Part shown: positions 7,050-16,687 of the stretch, piece by piece
Position numbering within the stretch: position 1 is the first letter of the stretch
Layout: every line of letters begins with the position of its first letter
From: Chryseosolibacter sp049791675
GTDB taxonomy: Bacteria; Bacteroidota; Bacteroidia; Cytophagales; Cyclobacteriaceae
Length of the DNA: 64,000 nt
Assembly (NCBI GenBank): GCA_049791675.1
Contig: JBARAD010000247.1
Span: forward strand, 1 to 64,000
Direction: 5' to 3'
Made by a program: the position numbers and the translations under genes
Notes under the pieces: generated by a model
Database searches by the model: none
Told to the model about the DNA's origin: nothing
Seen by the model: the letters and a program-made list of their open reading frames with translations, nothing else

Positions 7050-9866
7050 ATGCCAAGAGATAGAAGTATTCGTTCAGTACTGATCATCGGAAGTGGGCCG
7101 ATCGTTATCGGTCAAGCATGTGAATTTGACTATGCGGGCTCCCAGGCCTCCCGTTCATTGAGAGAGGAAGGTATTGAGGTGGTGTTGATAAATTCCAATC
7201 CGGCCACGATTATGACGGATAAGGTAACGGCTGACCACATTTATCTAAAGCCGCTCACGAAAAAGTCCATTCGCGAAATTCTTGAGAAGCATCACATCGA
7301 TGCAGTGCTCCCTACGATGGGAGGGCAGACCGCCCTCAACCTTTGTATCGACTGCGATAAAGCCGGTATCTGGCAGCACTTTGGTGTCAAAATCATCGGC
7401 GTTGATATTAAGGCGATCGAGACTACCGAGGACCGGGAGAAGTTCAGGTTGAAAATGAATGAACTGGGGGTTGGTGTCTGCAGGGGCGCTACTGCCACGT
7501 CATTCCTCATGGGTAAGGAGATCGCCCAGGAAATCGGTTTCCCTTTGGTCATCCGGCCGTCATTCACCCTGGGCGGTACAGGCGGCGGTTTTGTTAAAAG
7601 TGCCGAAGACTTTGACGATGCACTTGACCGCGGATTACACGCCTCGCCCATACATGAAGTATTGGTGGAGCAAAGTATTTTCGGATGGAAGGAATATGAG
7701 CTCGAATTGTTGCGCGATGGAAACGGCAATGTGATCATCATTTGCTCGATCGAGAACTTCGATCCGATGGGTATCCATACCGGAGATTCGATCACCGTTG
7801 CCCCTGCGATGACTTTACCCGACACCACTTATCAGAAGATGCGCGACCTCGCGATCAGGATGATGAATGGCATCGGCAAATTCGCCGGTGGATGTAACGT
7901 TCAGTTCGCCCTGAATCCCGAAAATTACGATGAGATCATCGGGATTGAAATCAACCCGCGCGTGTCGCGGTCTTCCGCCCTCGCCTCCAAGGCAACGGGA
8001 TATCCGATCGCCAAGATTGCCGCTAAACTGTCCATCGGCTACAATCTTGATGAGTTAAAAAATGCAATTACGGGTACTACTACCGCATATTTTGAGCCGG
8101 CCCTGGATTACGTGATCGTAAAAATTCCGCGTTGGAATTTCGACAAGTTCCCCGGCGCTGACAGATCTCTTGGATTGCAGATGAAATCTGTCGGTGAAGT
8201 GATGGCCATTGGCCGGAACTTCCAGGAAGCCTTGCAAAAAGCCTGTCAGTCACTGGAGATCAGAAGAAACGGACTCGGAGCCGACGGAAAATCATTGACC
8301 AAACAGGATGAACTATTGCACAGCCTTGAGCATCCCACATGGAACAGGATATTCCATATTTACGATGCGATCAAGTTGGGCATTCCAATCAAGACCATAC
8401 AAAAGTTAACAAAGATAGACCGGTGGTTCCTCAAGCAGATCGAGGAACTGGTTGAGCTTGAAAAAGAGATTGAGAAGTTTTCCCTCGATGATATCCCCGT
8501 CCACCTGATGAAGCAGGCAAAGGAACAGGGCTATGCTGACCGCCAGATTGCCCATCTGCTTGATTGCCTGGAAAGTGAAGTGCATGCGAAGCGAAGGGAG
8601 ATGGGTATTCACCGCGTATACAAACTTGTCGATACCTGTGCTGCTGAGTTCGAGGCAAAAACTCCTTACTATTATTCTACTTTCGATCAGGAAAATGAAT
8701 CAAAGGTTTCTGACAAGAAGAAAGTGATCGTGCTGGGTTCAGGCCCTAACCGCATCGGCCAGGGTATCGAGTTTGACTACTCCTGCGTACACGGCGTGCT
8801 CGCGGCGAAAGAATCCGGCTACGAAACCATCATGCTTAACTGCAATCCTGAAACTGTCTCGACGGATTTTGACATTGCGGACAAACTGTATTTTGAACCT
8901 GTTTTCTGGGAACACCTTTACGACCTGATCCAGCATGAGAAGCCGGAAGGCGTGATCGTTCAACTCGGTGGACAGACAGCGCTGAAGCTCGCCGAAAAAC
9001 TCCATAACTACGGCATCAAAATCATCGGCACTTCGTTTGATTCACTTGATCTCGCCGAAGACCGCGGACGTTTTTCCAACCTCCTGAAGGAACTCAATAT
9101 TCCTTATCCCGAATTCGGCGTTGCCCGCAATGCCGATGAAGCCCTGGAGGCCAGCAAGCAGATAGGCTTCCCGTTATTGGTGCGCCCGTCGTACGTGCTC
9201 GGTGGTCAGAGTATGAAGATCGTCATCAATGAGCAGGAACTCGAGCATCACATCCTCGATATCTGGAAGCATCTTCCCGAGAACAAAGTGTTGCTGGACC
9301 ATTTCCTTGACGCAGCGATCGAAGCTGAAGCGGATGCGATCTGCGATGGAGATAACGCATACATTATCGGCGTCATGCAGCACATTGAACCCGCCGGCAT
9401 TCATTCGGGTGATTCATACGCGGTACTTCCTCCTTACAACCTGGGAGATTTCGTCATGAAGCAGATGGAGCAATATACCGTGAAGATTGCCCAGGCCCTC
9501 CAGGTAAAAGGTCTTATTAATATCCAGTTTGCTATTAAAAATGACAAAGTTTATGTCATCGAGGCAAACCCGAGAGCGTCGCGCACGGTGCCCTTTATCT
9601 GTAAAGCATATGATGAGCCCTATGTGAACTATGCGACGAAGATCATGCTGGGTGCGAAGAAGGTGAAGGACTTTAAGTTCAGACCTACCCGAAAAGGATA
9701 CGCAATCAAGGAACCGGTTTTCTCTTTCAGCAAATTCCCGGATGTCAATAAGGAGCTCGGCCCGGAGATGAAGTCAACCGGTGAATCAATATACTTCATC
9801 GATGACCTGATGGATGATTACTTCCTGAAGATTTACGCTGAGCGAAATCTTTACCTGAGTAGGTAA
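7050..9866 (+). CDS. carB: Carbamoyl-phosphate synthase large subunit, without the MGS allosteric domain
   Basis: Makes carbamoyl phosphate from bicarbonate, ATP and ammonia supplied by CarA, for pyrimidines and arginine. The product shows both ATP-grasp halves: the carboxy-phosphate half from MPRDRSIRSVLIIGSGPI to about residue 400, an oligomerisation region to about 550, and the carbamoyl-phosphate half starting near VIVLGSGPNRIGQG and running to the stop. Both GGQTAL signatures are present. At 938 residues it stops where the E. coli enzyme (1073 aa) begins its C-terminal MGS-like domain that binds UMP and ornithine, so that domain is absent. No leftover reading frame follows, and a terminator comes directly after, so this looks like normal gene architecture and not a frameshift. 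carA is not in the window. Confidence 0.97.
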   Translation: MPRDRSIRSVLIIGSGPIVIGQACEFDYAGSQASRSLREEGIEVVLINSNPATIMTDKVTADHIYLKPLTKKSIREILEKHHIDAVLPTMGGQTALNLCIDCDKAGIWQHFGVKIIGVDIKAIETTEDREKFRLKMNELGVGVCRGATATSFLMGKEIAQEIGFPLVIRPSFTLGGTGGGFVKSAEDFDDALDRGLHASPIHEVLVEQSIFGWKEYELELLRDGNGNVIIICSIENFDPMGIHTGDSITVAPAMTLPDTTYQKMRDLAIRMMNGIGKFAGGCNVQFALNPENYDEIIGIEINPRVSRSSALASKATGYPIAKIAAKLSIGYNLDELKNAITGTTTAYFEPALDYVIVKIPRWNFDKFPGADRSLGLQMKSVGEVMAIGRNFQEALQKACQSLEIRRNGLGADGKSLTKQDELLHSLEHPTWNRIFHIYDAIKLGIPIKTIQKLTKIDRWFLKQIEELVELEKEIEKFSLDDIPVHLMKQAKEQGYADRQIAHLLDCLESEVHAKRREMGIHRVYKLVDTCAAEFEAKTPYYYSTFDQENESKVSDKKKVIVLGSGPNRIGQGIEFDYSCVHGVLAAKESGYETIMLNCNPETVSTDFDIADKLYFEPVFWEHLYDLIQHEKPEGVIVQLGGQTALKLAEKLHNYGIKIIGTSFDSLDLAEDRGRFSNLLKELNIPYPEFGVARNADEALEASKQIGFPLLVRPSYVLGGQSMKIVINEQELEHHILDIWKHLPENKVLLDHFLDAAIEAEADAICDGDNAYIIGVMQHIEPAGIHSGDSYAVLPPYNLGDFVMKQMEQYTVKIAQALQVKGLINIQFAIKNDKVYVIEANPRASRTVPFICKAYDEPYVNYATKIMLGAKKVKDFKFRPTRKGYAIKEPVFSFSKFPDVNKELGPEMKSTGESIYFIDDLMDDYFLKIYAERNLYLSR

Positions 9867-9885
9867 AGACCTGAAATTTATAAAT

Positions 9886-9942
9886 AAAGGTCCTTTAAGG
9901 GAGACATCGCTTTGCCGCTGGCTCCCAAAGAAGGACTTTTTT
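9886..9942 (+). terminator. Intrinsic terminator of carB
   Basis: An imperfect long stem starts with AAAGGTCCTT and closes with AAGGACTTTTTT; the inner part pairs GGGAG with CTCCC. The T-run ends at 9942, 20-76 bases after the carB stop. Confidence 0.7.
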
Positions 9943-9957
9943 ATACGCGGGTGGACA

Positions 9958-9987
9958 TTGGGAATTAATGACGAACCTCTACCTTTG
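9958..9987 (+). promoter_or_regulatory. Promoter for the DUF4834 gene
   Basis: TTG (9958-9960), 19 bases, then TACCTTTG (9980-9987): a full -33/-7 match, 33 bases before the ATG at 10021 and directly behind the carB terminator. Confidence 0.7.
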
Positions 9988-10020
9988 ATTTTCGGTTATT
10001 AGAATTAAAAAGGAATTATC

Positions 10021-10221
10021 ATGTTTAAATTTCTCCTGATCATCGCCGTCACAACTTACGTTCTCTATAAGATCGGTTCATTCCTGTTTAAGATCGGCGC
10101 GGCTTCACAGCAATTCCGCAATAACCAACCAGGAAATATTCATGGCAATGGTCAGGGAGCGAAATCAAAAAAGAACCCCAAGGTCACAGGCGAGTATATT
10201 GACTACGAAGAAGTTAAGTAA
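10021..10221 (+). CDS. DUF4834 family small membrane protein
   Basis: A 66-residue protein with one N-terminal membrane segment (about residues 2-22), a positively charged linker rich in Asn and Gly, and an acidic Tyr-containing tail (GEYIDYEEVK). This arrangement is that of the DUF4834 family of Bacteroidota; no function is known. It has its own promoter and lies 91 bases before dapF. Confidence 0.8.
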   Translation: MFKFLLIIAVTTYVLYKIGSFLFKIGAASQQFRNNQPGNIHGNGQGAKSKKNPKVTGEYIDYEEVK

Positions 10222-10312
10222 CGAAAGCGTAAAGAAGCCATGCCGCTGTTAAGGGCGCTTTGACCATCACCGACCTGAAATCAGCAGGCTTTTATCCACT
10301 ATTCCCTCGTTC

Positions 10313-11107
10313 GTGAAAGTTCATTTCTATAAATATCAGGCAACAGGCAACGATTTTGTGTTGATCGACAACAGGTCAGGCCGATATTCTCTTTCTATTG
10401 ACCAGATCAGGGCCTTGTGTGACCGCAAATTCGGTGTCGGTGCCGACGGCCTGATGTTAATCGAAACGCACTCTTCCGCGCAGTTCAGGCTACAGTATTA
10501 CAATAGTGACGGTTCCCAAAGTCTATGCGGAAATGGCAGTAGGGCTGCTGTACGAATGGCTGCTTTTCTCGGACTGATAAATGGCCAGGCAAGGTTCGAG
10601 GCTTATGACGGCCTTCACGATGCTGAAATTCAGGAAAGTGGTGCCGTGCGGTTAAAAATGAATGATGTTAGTGACGTCCGTGAACAGGGAGAGGACTTTT
10701 TCATTCACACAGGGTCACCGCATTATATCCGCTTTGTACCAGACGTGAAAAACTATCCCGTTTATGAAACGGGAAAGGAAATACGATACAGCGCTCCTTT
10801 TGCGCCCGGTGGCACCAATGTAAATTTTGTTGAAATTCAGGGTGGTAACACCATTTTCGTCCGAACCTATGAGCGCGGCGTCGAGAACGAAACGCTGAGC
10901 TGCGGCACCGGCGTCACCGCGGCCGCTTTGGCCGCTTCTTTGAAGGGGCTCATGTCCCCTGTCAATGTTAAAACCCTCGGTGGCGACCTTAAAGTTGAAT
11001 TCAAAACCCGTCACTCCGACCTGGCTGCCGGACAGGCAGGCGCATTTGAAGCAATTTACCTGATTGGTCCTGCCAAAATGGTATTCGAAGGCGATCTGGA
11101 ACTATAA
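10313..11107 (+). CDS. dapF: Diaminopimelate epimerase
   Basis: Converts LL- to meso-diaminopimelate in lysine and peptidoglycan synthesis, without a cofactor. The 264-residue protein is complete. The two catalytic cysteines are visible: Cys72 in SLCGNGSRA and Cys197 in LSCGTGVTAAA; the N-terminal signature KYQATGNDFVLID is intact. The start is GTG at 10313 (MKVHFYKYQ); no in-frame ATG would keep this N-terminus. It follows the DUF4834 gene and precedes secA, which has its own promoter. Confidence 0.96.
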   Translation: MKVHFYKYQATGNDFVLIDNRSGRYSLSIDQIRALCDRKFGVGADGLMLIETHSSAQFRLQYYNSDGSQSLCGNGSRAAVRMAAFLGLINGQARFEAYDGLHDAEIQESGAVRLKMNDVSDVREQGEDFFIHTGSPHYIRFVPDVKNYPVYETGKEIRYSAPFAPGGTNVNFVEIQGGNTIFVRTYERGVENETLSCGTGVTAAALAASLKGLMSPVNVKTLGGDLKVEFKTRHSDLAAGQAGAFEAIYLIGPAKMVFEGDLEL

Positions 11108-11159
11108 TTGACAATCCTAAAAACCGTTTCAAGCTTCTTTATCCTTTTCCGTATATCGG

Positions 11160-11190
11160 TTGGGGGTAACAGGCAAACGGATTAACTTTA
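11160..11190 (+). promoter_or_regulatory. Promoter for secA
   Basis: TTG (11160-11162), 20 bases, then TAACTTTA (11183-11190), one mismatch from TAnnTTTG. It implies transcription starting near 11196 and a leader of about 55 bases before the secA ATG at 11253. It also shows why the in-frame TTG at 11160 is not a start codon. Confidence 0.6.
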
Positions 11191-11252
11191 GGCCCGTTTT
11201 GGGCACTCTCCTAATTAAAAAAGCGAGAGGACATCAACCGACAACAATACTC

Positions 11253-14200
11253 ATGTTAAAACTCATTGGTAAACTTTTTGGAAATAAATCAGCGCGTGAC
11301 ATTAAGCGATTAATGCCACTGGTCGAACAGGCCAAGCAGGAAGGAGAAAAGTTAAAGACAGTCACGCATGATGAACTGCGCAGCGAAACCATACAGATTC
11401 AAAATATTCTCGACCAGGAGTTAAAGGGAATCGATGATAAACTTGCGTCACTCCATCAGAGGATTGCCGAAAATCCAGACCTTGACATCAATGAGAAGGA
11501 AGGAATTTTTGGTGAGATCGATCGTTTGGAAGCTGATCGCGACAAAGAGCTGGAGAAAGTACTGCTGAAGGTGCTCCCAAGAACTTTTGCAATTGTGCGT
11601 GAGACAGCCAGGCGCTTTAAGGAAAATTCCTATCTGGAAGTAACTGCGCAGGACTTCGACCGCCAGTTCGCGGCGACACATCAGAACATCACGATCGCTG
11701 GCGATAAAGCACGATGGTCAAACCAATGGATGGCGGCCGGCAATATGGTCACCTGGGACATGGTTCATTATGACGTTCAGCTGATCGGTGGCGCCGTTTT
11801 GCACGAAGGAAAGGTTGCTGAAATGGCCACGGGTGAAGGTAAGACGCTCGTTGCGACCTTGCCGGCGTTCTTAAATGCGCTTGCCAAACGCAGTGTGCAC
11901 ATTGTTACGGTGAACAACTACCTGGCGACGCGTGACAGCGAATGGATGGGTCCCATCTATATGTTTCATGGCCTTTCCGTTGATTGTATCGACAGGCACG
12001 AACCCAATTCACAGGCTCGCAGAAATGCCTACAAGGCCGATATCACTTACGGAACCAATAACGAATTTGGTTTTGATTACCTGCGCGACAATATGGCGCG
12101 GGATCCCGAAGAACTTGTGCAGCGCAAACACCACTACGCAATGGTGGATGAGGTCGACTCCGTTTTGATTGATGAAGCCAGAACGCCGCTCATCATTTCC
12201 GGTCCGGTGCCGCGTGGCGACGAACATGAGTTTTACGACCTTAGACCACGGATCTTCAAACTCGTGGAGGCCCAGAAGAAGGCAATAAATGAATACCTGA
12301 ACGCCGCGCGCAAACTGATCAGCGACGGAAACGAAAAGGACGGAGGCTTGAATCTCTTCCGCGCGCATCGCGCAATGCCCAAGTACAAACCATTGATAAA
12401 ATACCTCAGTGAGCCAGGCATGAAAGCCATCCTGCAGCGGACGGAGAACTTTTATCTCCAGGATAACAAGCGCAATATGCCGGAGGCGGACAAGCCCTTG
12501 TATTTTGTGATCGAGGAAAAAGATAACAGCGTGGAGCTCACGGAAAAAGGTATCGATCTCATTACGGGTGAAGGAGAAGATACCAACTTCTTTATCCTCC
12601 CGGAGATCGGAACGGAGATCAACAAACTTGAGAAGGATACTTCACTGGATGACAATCAGCGTTTCCAGAAAAAAGAGGAACTGATCCGCGACTACCAGGT
12701 GAAGTCTCAACGGATCCACAGCGTGAACCAATTGCTGAAGGCATATACACTGTTCGAGAAAGACACTGAGTACATTATCGTAGATGGCAAGGTTAAGATC
12801 GTAGACGAGCAGACCGGCCGTGTCATGGAAGGCCGTCGCTACTCTGACGGTTTACACCAGGCAATCGAAGCGAAGGAGAATGTGAAGGTTGAGGATGCTA
12901 CGCAGACGTACGCCACCATTACGCTCCAGAACTATTTCCGCATGTACCACAAGCTTGCAGGTATGACCGGTACTGCTGAAACGGAGGCAGGCGAGCTTTG
13001 GGATATTTATAAATTGGACGTAGTGGTGATCCCCACCAACCGACAGCAGGTCAGAAAAGATTATGATGATCTTGTCTACAAGACCATGCGCGAAAAATTC
13101 AATGCGGTCATTGACGAAATTGTACGGCTCACGGGTGAAGGACGCCCCGTGCTTGTGGGCACCACCTCGGTAGAGATCTCCGAACTCGTCAGCCGCATGC
13201 TGCAGATCAGAAAGATCAAGCACCAGGTTCTGAATGCAAAGCAGCACCAGCGCGAAGCTGAGATTGTTGCCGAAGCCGGAAAGCCTGGCACGGTCACCAT
13301 CGCGACAAACATGGCAGGGCGTGGTACGGATATCAAGCTCACACCGGAGTCAAAAGCTGCCGGAGGCCTTGCGATCGTTGGTACAGAACGCCACGAATCC
13401 AGACGGGTAGACCGCCAGTTGCGTGGTCGTTCAGGTCGCCAGGGTGATCCCGGAACTTCACAGTTCTTTGTGTCCCTCGAAGATAATCTCATGCGCCTGT
13501 TTATGCCGGAGCGCATCGCCAGGATCATGGATAAACTGGGATTGAAGGAGGGAGAGGTGATCCAGCATTCAATGGTGACAAGTTCCATTGAAAGGGCTCA
13601 GAAGAAAGTTGAGGAGAATAACTTCGGCATCAGAAAGCGACTGCTGGAATACGACAACGTAATGAACTCCCAGCGCGAGGTCATATACAAGCGAAGAAAA
13701 AATGCACTGTTCGGTGAACGCCTTGAACTGGACATCCTTACCATGTTATTCGATACCGCTGAAGAAGTGGTTATCAACGCGAAGAACGCGGCGGATTATG
13801 AAAGCCTGCGTTTGAACGCACTGAGCATACTCGGAATTGATTACGAATTGCCGAAAGAACAATTCGAAAAAATGGATCCTGCAGGATTGACCAATGATCT
13901 TTATCACAAGGCATTGGAGCATTACCATCAGAAGAATAAGATGGTAGCGGAAAAGGCGTTGCCCATTGTACATGAAATTCACAAGACACGCGGCGCTACA
14001 ATCGCAAACATCCTGGTGCCATTTACGGATGGGGGCAAACAAATCGGCGTGGCGGCGTCTCTGGATAAATGTGTTCAGACAAACAATACCGAGTTGATCA
14101 AGGCGATGGAGAAAATGATCACCCTTGCTATTATCGATCAGCAATGGAAAGAACATCTTCGCGAAATGGATGACCTGAAGCAATCTGTGCAAAATGCGGT

Positions 14201-14609
14201 GTATGAACAGAAGGATCCGTTGCTGATCTACAAATTTGAGGGCTTCGAGCTATTCAAACGCTTTATTGCAAAGGTTAATGAAGACACCGTCGCCTTCCTG
14301 ATGAAGGCGGACATCCCGGTTCAGAAACCGGAGCAGGTGCAGGAAGCGCGTACGCAACGCAGGGCGCGCCTGAGTGAGCAGAAAGAAGAATCCAAATCCT
14401 TGCTGAGTGGTGGTGCCGGCGGCGGCGGCGGACAGCCGCAAGCTGACAGACCTCCCCAGGAAAAGGTGCTGCCGGCCAAATCACAAAAATTGGCCAACCG
14501 AAATGACAAGGTGACCGTTCAATATCCCGACGGTCGTGTGCTTCGTGACGTTAAATACAAGAAGGTAGAAGATGACATCCTTCATAACCGTTGCATTATA
14601 ATTGAATAA
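11253..14609 (+). CDS. secA: Preprotein translocase ATPase SecA
   Basis: Motor ATPase that pushes preproteins through SecYEG. From the ATG at 11253 (MLKLIGKLFG) it has 1118 residues, longer than E. coli SecA (901). Walker A is GEGKT at 194-198 and Walker B DEVD at 299-302, followed by IDEARTPLIISG. NMAGRGTDIKL and GRSGRQGDPG mark the second nucleotide-binding domain. Extra length comes from an N-terminal insertion and a large insertion after the DEVD region. The C-terminus lacks the usual Cys-rich zinc motif: after a Gly/Gln/Pro-rich linker it ends in VTVQYPDGRVLRDVKYKKVE and a short tail. The frame continues upstream to a TTG at 11160, but that codon belongs to the promoter. Confidence 0.97.
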   Translation: MLKLIGKLFGNKSARDIKRLMPLVEQAKQEGEKLKTVTHDELRSETIQIQNILDQELKGIDDKLASLHQRIAENPDLDINEKEGIFGEIDRLEADRDKELEKVLLKVLPRTFAIVRETARRFKENSYLEVTAQDFDRQFAATHQNITIAGDKARWSNQWMAAGNMVTWDMVHYDVQLIGGAVLHEGKVAEMATGEGKTLVATLPAFLNALAKRSVHIVTVNNYLATRDSEWMGPIYMFHGLSVDCIDRHEPNSQARRNAYKADITYGTNNEFGFDYLRDNMARDPEELVQRKHHYAMVDEVDSVLIDEARTPLIISGPVPRGDEHEFYDLRPRIFKLVEAQKKAINEYLNAARKLISDGNEKDGGLNLFRAHRAMPKYKPLIKYLSEPGMKAILQRTENFYLQDNKRNMPEADKPLYFVIEEKDNSVELTEKGIDLITGEGEDTNFFILPEIGTEINKLEKDTSLDDNQRFQKKEELIRDYQVKSQRIHSVNQLLKAYTLFEKDTEYIIVDGKVKIVDEQTGRVMEGRRYSDGLHQAIEAKENVKVEDATQTYATITLQNYFRMYHKLAGMTGTAETEAGELWDIYKLDVVVIPTNRQQVRKDYDDLVYKTMREKFNAVIDEIVRLTGEGRPVLVGTTSVEISELVSRMLQIRKIKHQVLNAKQHQREAEIVAEAGKPGTVTIATNMAGRGTDIKLTPESKAAGGLAIVGTERHESRRVDRQLRGRSGRQGDPGTSQFFVSLEDNLMRLFMPERIARIMDKLGLKEGEVIQHSMVTSSIERAQKKVEENNFGIRKRLLEYDNVMNSQREVIYKRRKNALFGERLELDILTMLFDTAEEVVINAKNAADYESLRLNALSILGIDYELPKEQFEKMDPAGLTNDLYHKALEHYHQKNKMVAEKALPIVHEIHKTRGATIANILVPFTDGGKQIGVAASLDKCVQTNNTELIKAMEKMITLAIIDQQWKEHLREMDDLKQSVQNAVYEQKDPLLIYKFEGFELFKRFIAKVNEDTVAFLMKADIPVQKPEQVQEARTQRRARLSEQKEESKSLLSGGAGGGGGQPQADRPPQEKVLPAKSQKLANRNDKVTVQYPDGRVLRDVKYKKVEDDILHNRCIIIE

Positions 14610-14610
14610 T

Positions 14611-15126
14611 ATGCGCCAACTACTATTGATACTTCTTGGATCGGCGATCATTTTCGGCTGTGCTTCGAAAGTGACTACTTCTGGCGCCGGCGCGGGCTCA
14701 GGGAAATATTCCGAAGATCTGTCGGTCTGGAGACCGGAGGCTGAAAAGGCCGTAGATACGGCAAAAGCCACCACAGCGACGGAGAGAACCAGGACGAACC
14801 GATATGTGGAAGCGCAATACGCCATTAACGATCAGGTTGACCCCATCCTTGACATCATATACGAAGAGAATCTCAGCAGGGGATTTATTGACGGGTTTAC
14901 CATCCAGGTCTATTCAGGAATAAAAAGGGAAGACGCCCTGAACGTGAAGAAGAAACTTAGTCAATCATTGCCTGACCTTCGTTCGGAAGTTGAATACAGG
15001 CAACCTAATTTCAGGGTGCGAAGTGGCCAGTACCTCACCCGTATGGAAGCACAGAAAGATTACCTGTCGGTGAAAAGACATTTTCCCAACGCCATCGTAA
15101 TTCCTGACAGAGTTCCAATGCATTAG
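14611..15126 (+). CDS. SPOR-domain lipoprotein
   Basis: A 171-residue exported protein starting one base after the secA stop. The signal peptide ends in a lipobox (IIFGC), a Ser/Thr/Lys-rich linker follows, and the C-terminal part from about residue 90 (FTIQVYSGIKREDALNVKK) has the spacing of a SPOR fold, the domain that binds denuded glycan strands at division sites or during wall turnover. A TTG nine bases upstream is in frame but overlaps secA; the ATG at 14611 gives the better signal peptide. It is probably cotranscribed with secA. Confidence 0.82.
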   Translation: MRQLLLILLGSAIIFGCASKVTTSGAGAGSGKYSEDLSVWRPEAEKAVDTAKATTATERTRTNRYVEAQYAINDQVDPILDIIYEENLSRGFIDGFTIQVYSGIKREDALNVKKKLSQSLPDLRSEVEYRQPNFRVRSGQYLTRMEAQKDYLSVKRHFPNAIVIPDRVPMH

Positions 15127-15269
15127 ATCTGAAGGCTGACGGGGACGTGTTGCCACGCGTCGCTGCCACGCCCTTCAACGCCAAGCGCGCTGCTCATACC
15201 GCGCCTCAACCAATGACGTCCTGCGGCTACGCCAGTATGATGCTGTGAGATCACTTCCCAAACTTTCCG

Positions 15270-15277
15270 TATTTTTG
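15270..15277 (+). promoter_or_regulatory. -7 box for the M20 amidohydrolase gene
   Basis: TATTTTTG matches TAnnTTTG exactly, 17 bases before the ATG at 15295. No clear -33 TTG. Confidence 0.5.
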
Positions 15278-15294
15278 ACGCTCAATTACTTGCA

Positions 15295-16485
15295 ATGGGA
15301 CTTCTTGAGAAAATAAAATCACTTTCAGAGCAATATAGCGGGGAGGTTATTGAAGCGCGGCGCCATCTTCATGAGAATCCGGAATTGTCGTATCAGGAAT
15401 ACAATACAGCCAAATTCGTCGCAGGAAAACTCCAGTCTTTCGGGATCAAGGTAAAAGAAGGCGTAGCCACCACAGGTCTTGTCGCGGAGATTGAAGGAAG
15501 AAATCCGGGCAAAAAAAGCATCGCGCTCCGGGCAGACATGGATGCGCTGCCAATAAATGAGACTAGCGAAATTCCCTACAAATCAAAGGTTCCGGGAGTG
15601 ATGCACGCTTGCGGCCATGATGTTCACACGGCGTCATTGCTCGGTACGGCAAAGATACTCAATTCAGTAAAGGATCAGTTTGAAGGAACTGTGCGGCTGT
15701 TATTTCAGCCCGGGGAAGAAAAAAATCCAGGCGGCGCTTCTTATATGATCCGCGACGGCGCATTGAAAAATCCACAGCCATCAGGCATCATCGGCCAACA
15801 CGTATTTCCTTTATTGCCGGTTGGGAAGATTGGATTCCGCGAGGGTATGTACATGGCGAGCTGCGATGAGATCTATCTGAAAGTTATCGGCAAGGGGGGA
15901 CACGCCGCTGCGCCCGATCTGGCGATTGACCCCATACTGATGGCGTCTCATATCATCATTGCGCTTCAGCAGATCATCAGCAGAAATGCCAGCCCGAAGC
16001 AACCGACAGTTCTCTCCTTCGGAAACATCATCGGCAAGGGGGCGACCAATATCATTCCGAATGAAGTACATATTGCCGGCACGTTCAGGGCCATGAATGA
16101 GGAGTGGCGTGCATCCGCATTAAATAAGATCAAAAAAATGGCCGAATCAATTGCCGAGGGCATGGGAGGAAAGTGCGAAGTGGAGATATCAAAAGGCTAT
16201 CCTTATTTGGAGAATAACCCGGAGCTTACACGCAGGATCAGGAGCGCAGCGGAAGCATACGTCGGCCACGAAAACGTTGTGGATATTGACATTACCCTGG
16301 GAGCGGAAGACTTTTCATACTATTCCCAGGTGATCCCTGCATCCTTTTACCGGCTGGGCACGAACAATCCCGCGAAGGGAATTACCTCCTACGTCCATAC
16401 GCCCACCTTCGACATCGACGAGGACGCATTGAAGGTAGGCCCGGGTCTAATGGCCTGGATGGCAATAAATGAGCTGACGACTTGA
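15295..16485 (+). CDS. M20D-family amidohydrolase (N-acyl amino acid hydrolase type)
   Basis: Metal-dependent hydrolase that removes an acyl group from amino acids or cleaves small peptides in the cytoplasm. The 396-residue protein has the family's opening RRHLHENPELSYQEYNTA, the metal motif MHACGHDVHTA at about 102-112, the GEEKNPGGA segment holding the catalytic glutamate pair, GKGGHAAAP in the dimerisation domain, and GAEDFSYY near the C-terminus. The exact substrate cannot be read from sequence; IAA-amino acid hydrolases, hippuricases and N-acetyl-diaminopimelate deacetylases share these features. No signal peptide is present. Confidence 0.93.
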   Translation: MGLLEKIKSLSEQYSGEVIEARRHLHENPELSYQEYNTAKFVAGKLQSFGIKVKEGVATTGLVAEIEGRNPGKKSIALRADMDALPINETSEIPYKSKVPGVMHACGHDVHTASLLGTAKILNSVKDQFEGTVRLLFQPGEEKNPGGASYMIRDGALKNPQPSGIIGQHVFPLLPVGKIGFREGMYMASCDEIYLKVIGKGGHAAAPDLAIDPILMASHIIIALQQIISRNASPKQPTVLSFGNIIGKGATNIIPNEVHIAGTFRAMNEEWRASALNKIKKMAESIAEGMGGKCEVEISKGYPYLENNPELTRRIRSAAEAYVGHENVVDIDITLGAEDFSYYSQVIPASFYRLGTNNPAKGITSYVHTPTFDIDEDALKVGPGLMAWMAINELTT

Positions 16486-16687
16486 CGTTGTCTTCGTTGG
16501 TTCCGGATTCTGGCTTTTGGCGCCCGGTCGATTTGTCCAGGGTTCACGGCGAATTTTGGAACCGCGAAATAAGAAAAAGGGAACCGTGAAGACAGCCGCA
16601 GAAATGGCCAAAGCAGAACGCCGAAAGGCAAAAGCCTCTTTTATGTGTTGAAATCTTCTGTCTATATTGCAACGCATACGGTGCGTT

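Noticed and set aside
11160..11252. SecA extended at its N-terminus from a TTG at 11160
   Set aside because: The TTG matches the -33 element of a good promoter with its -7 box at 11183-11190, and the ATG at 11253 matches the usual SecA start.
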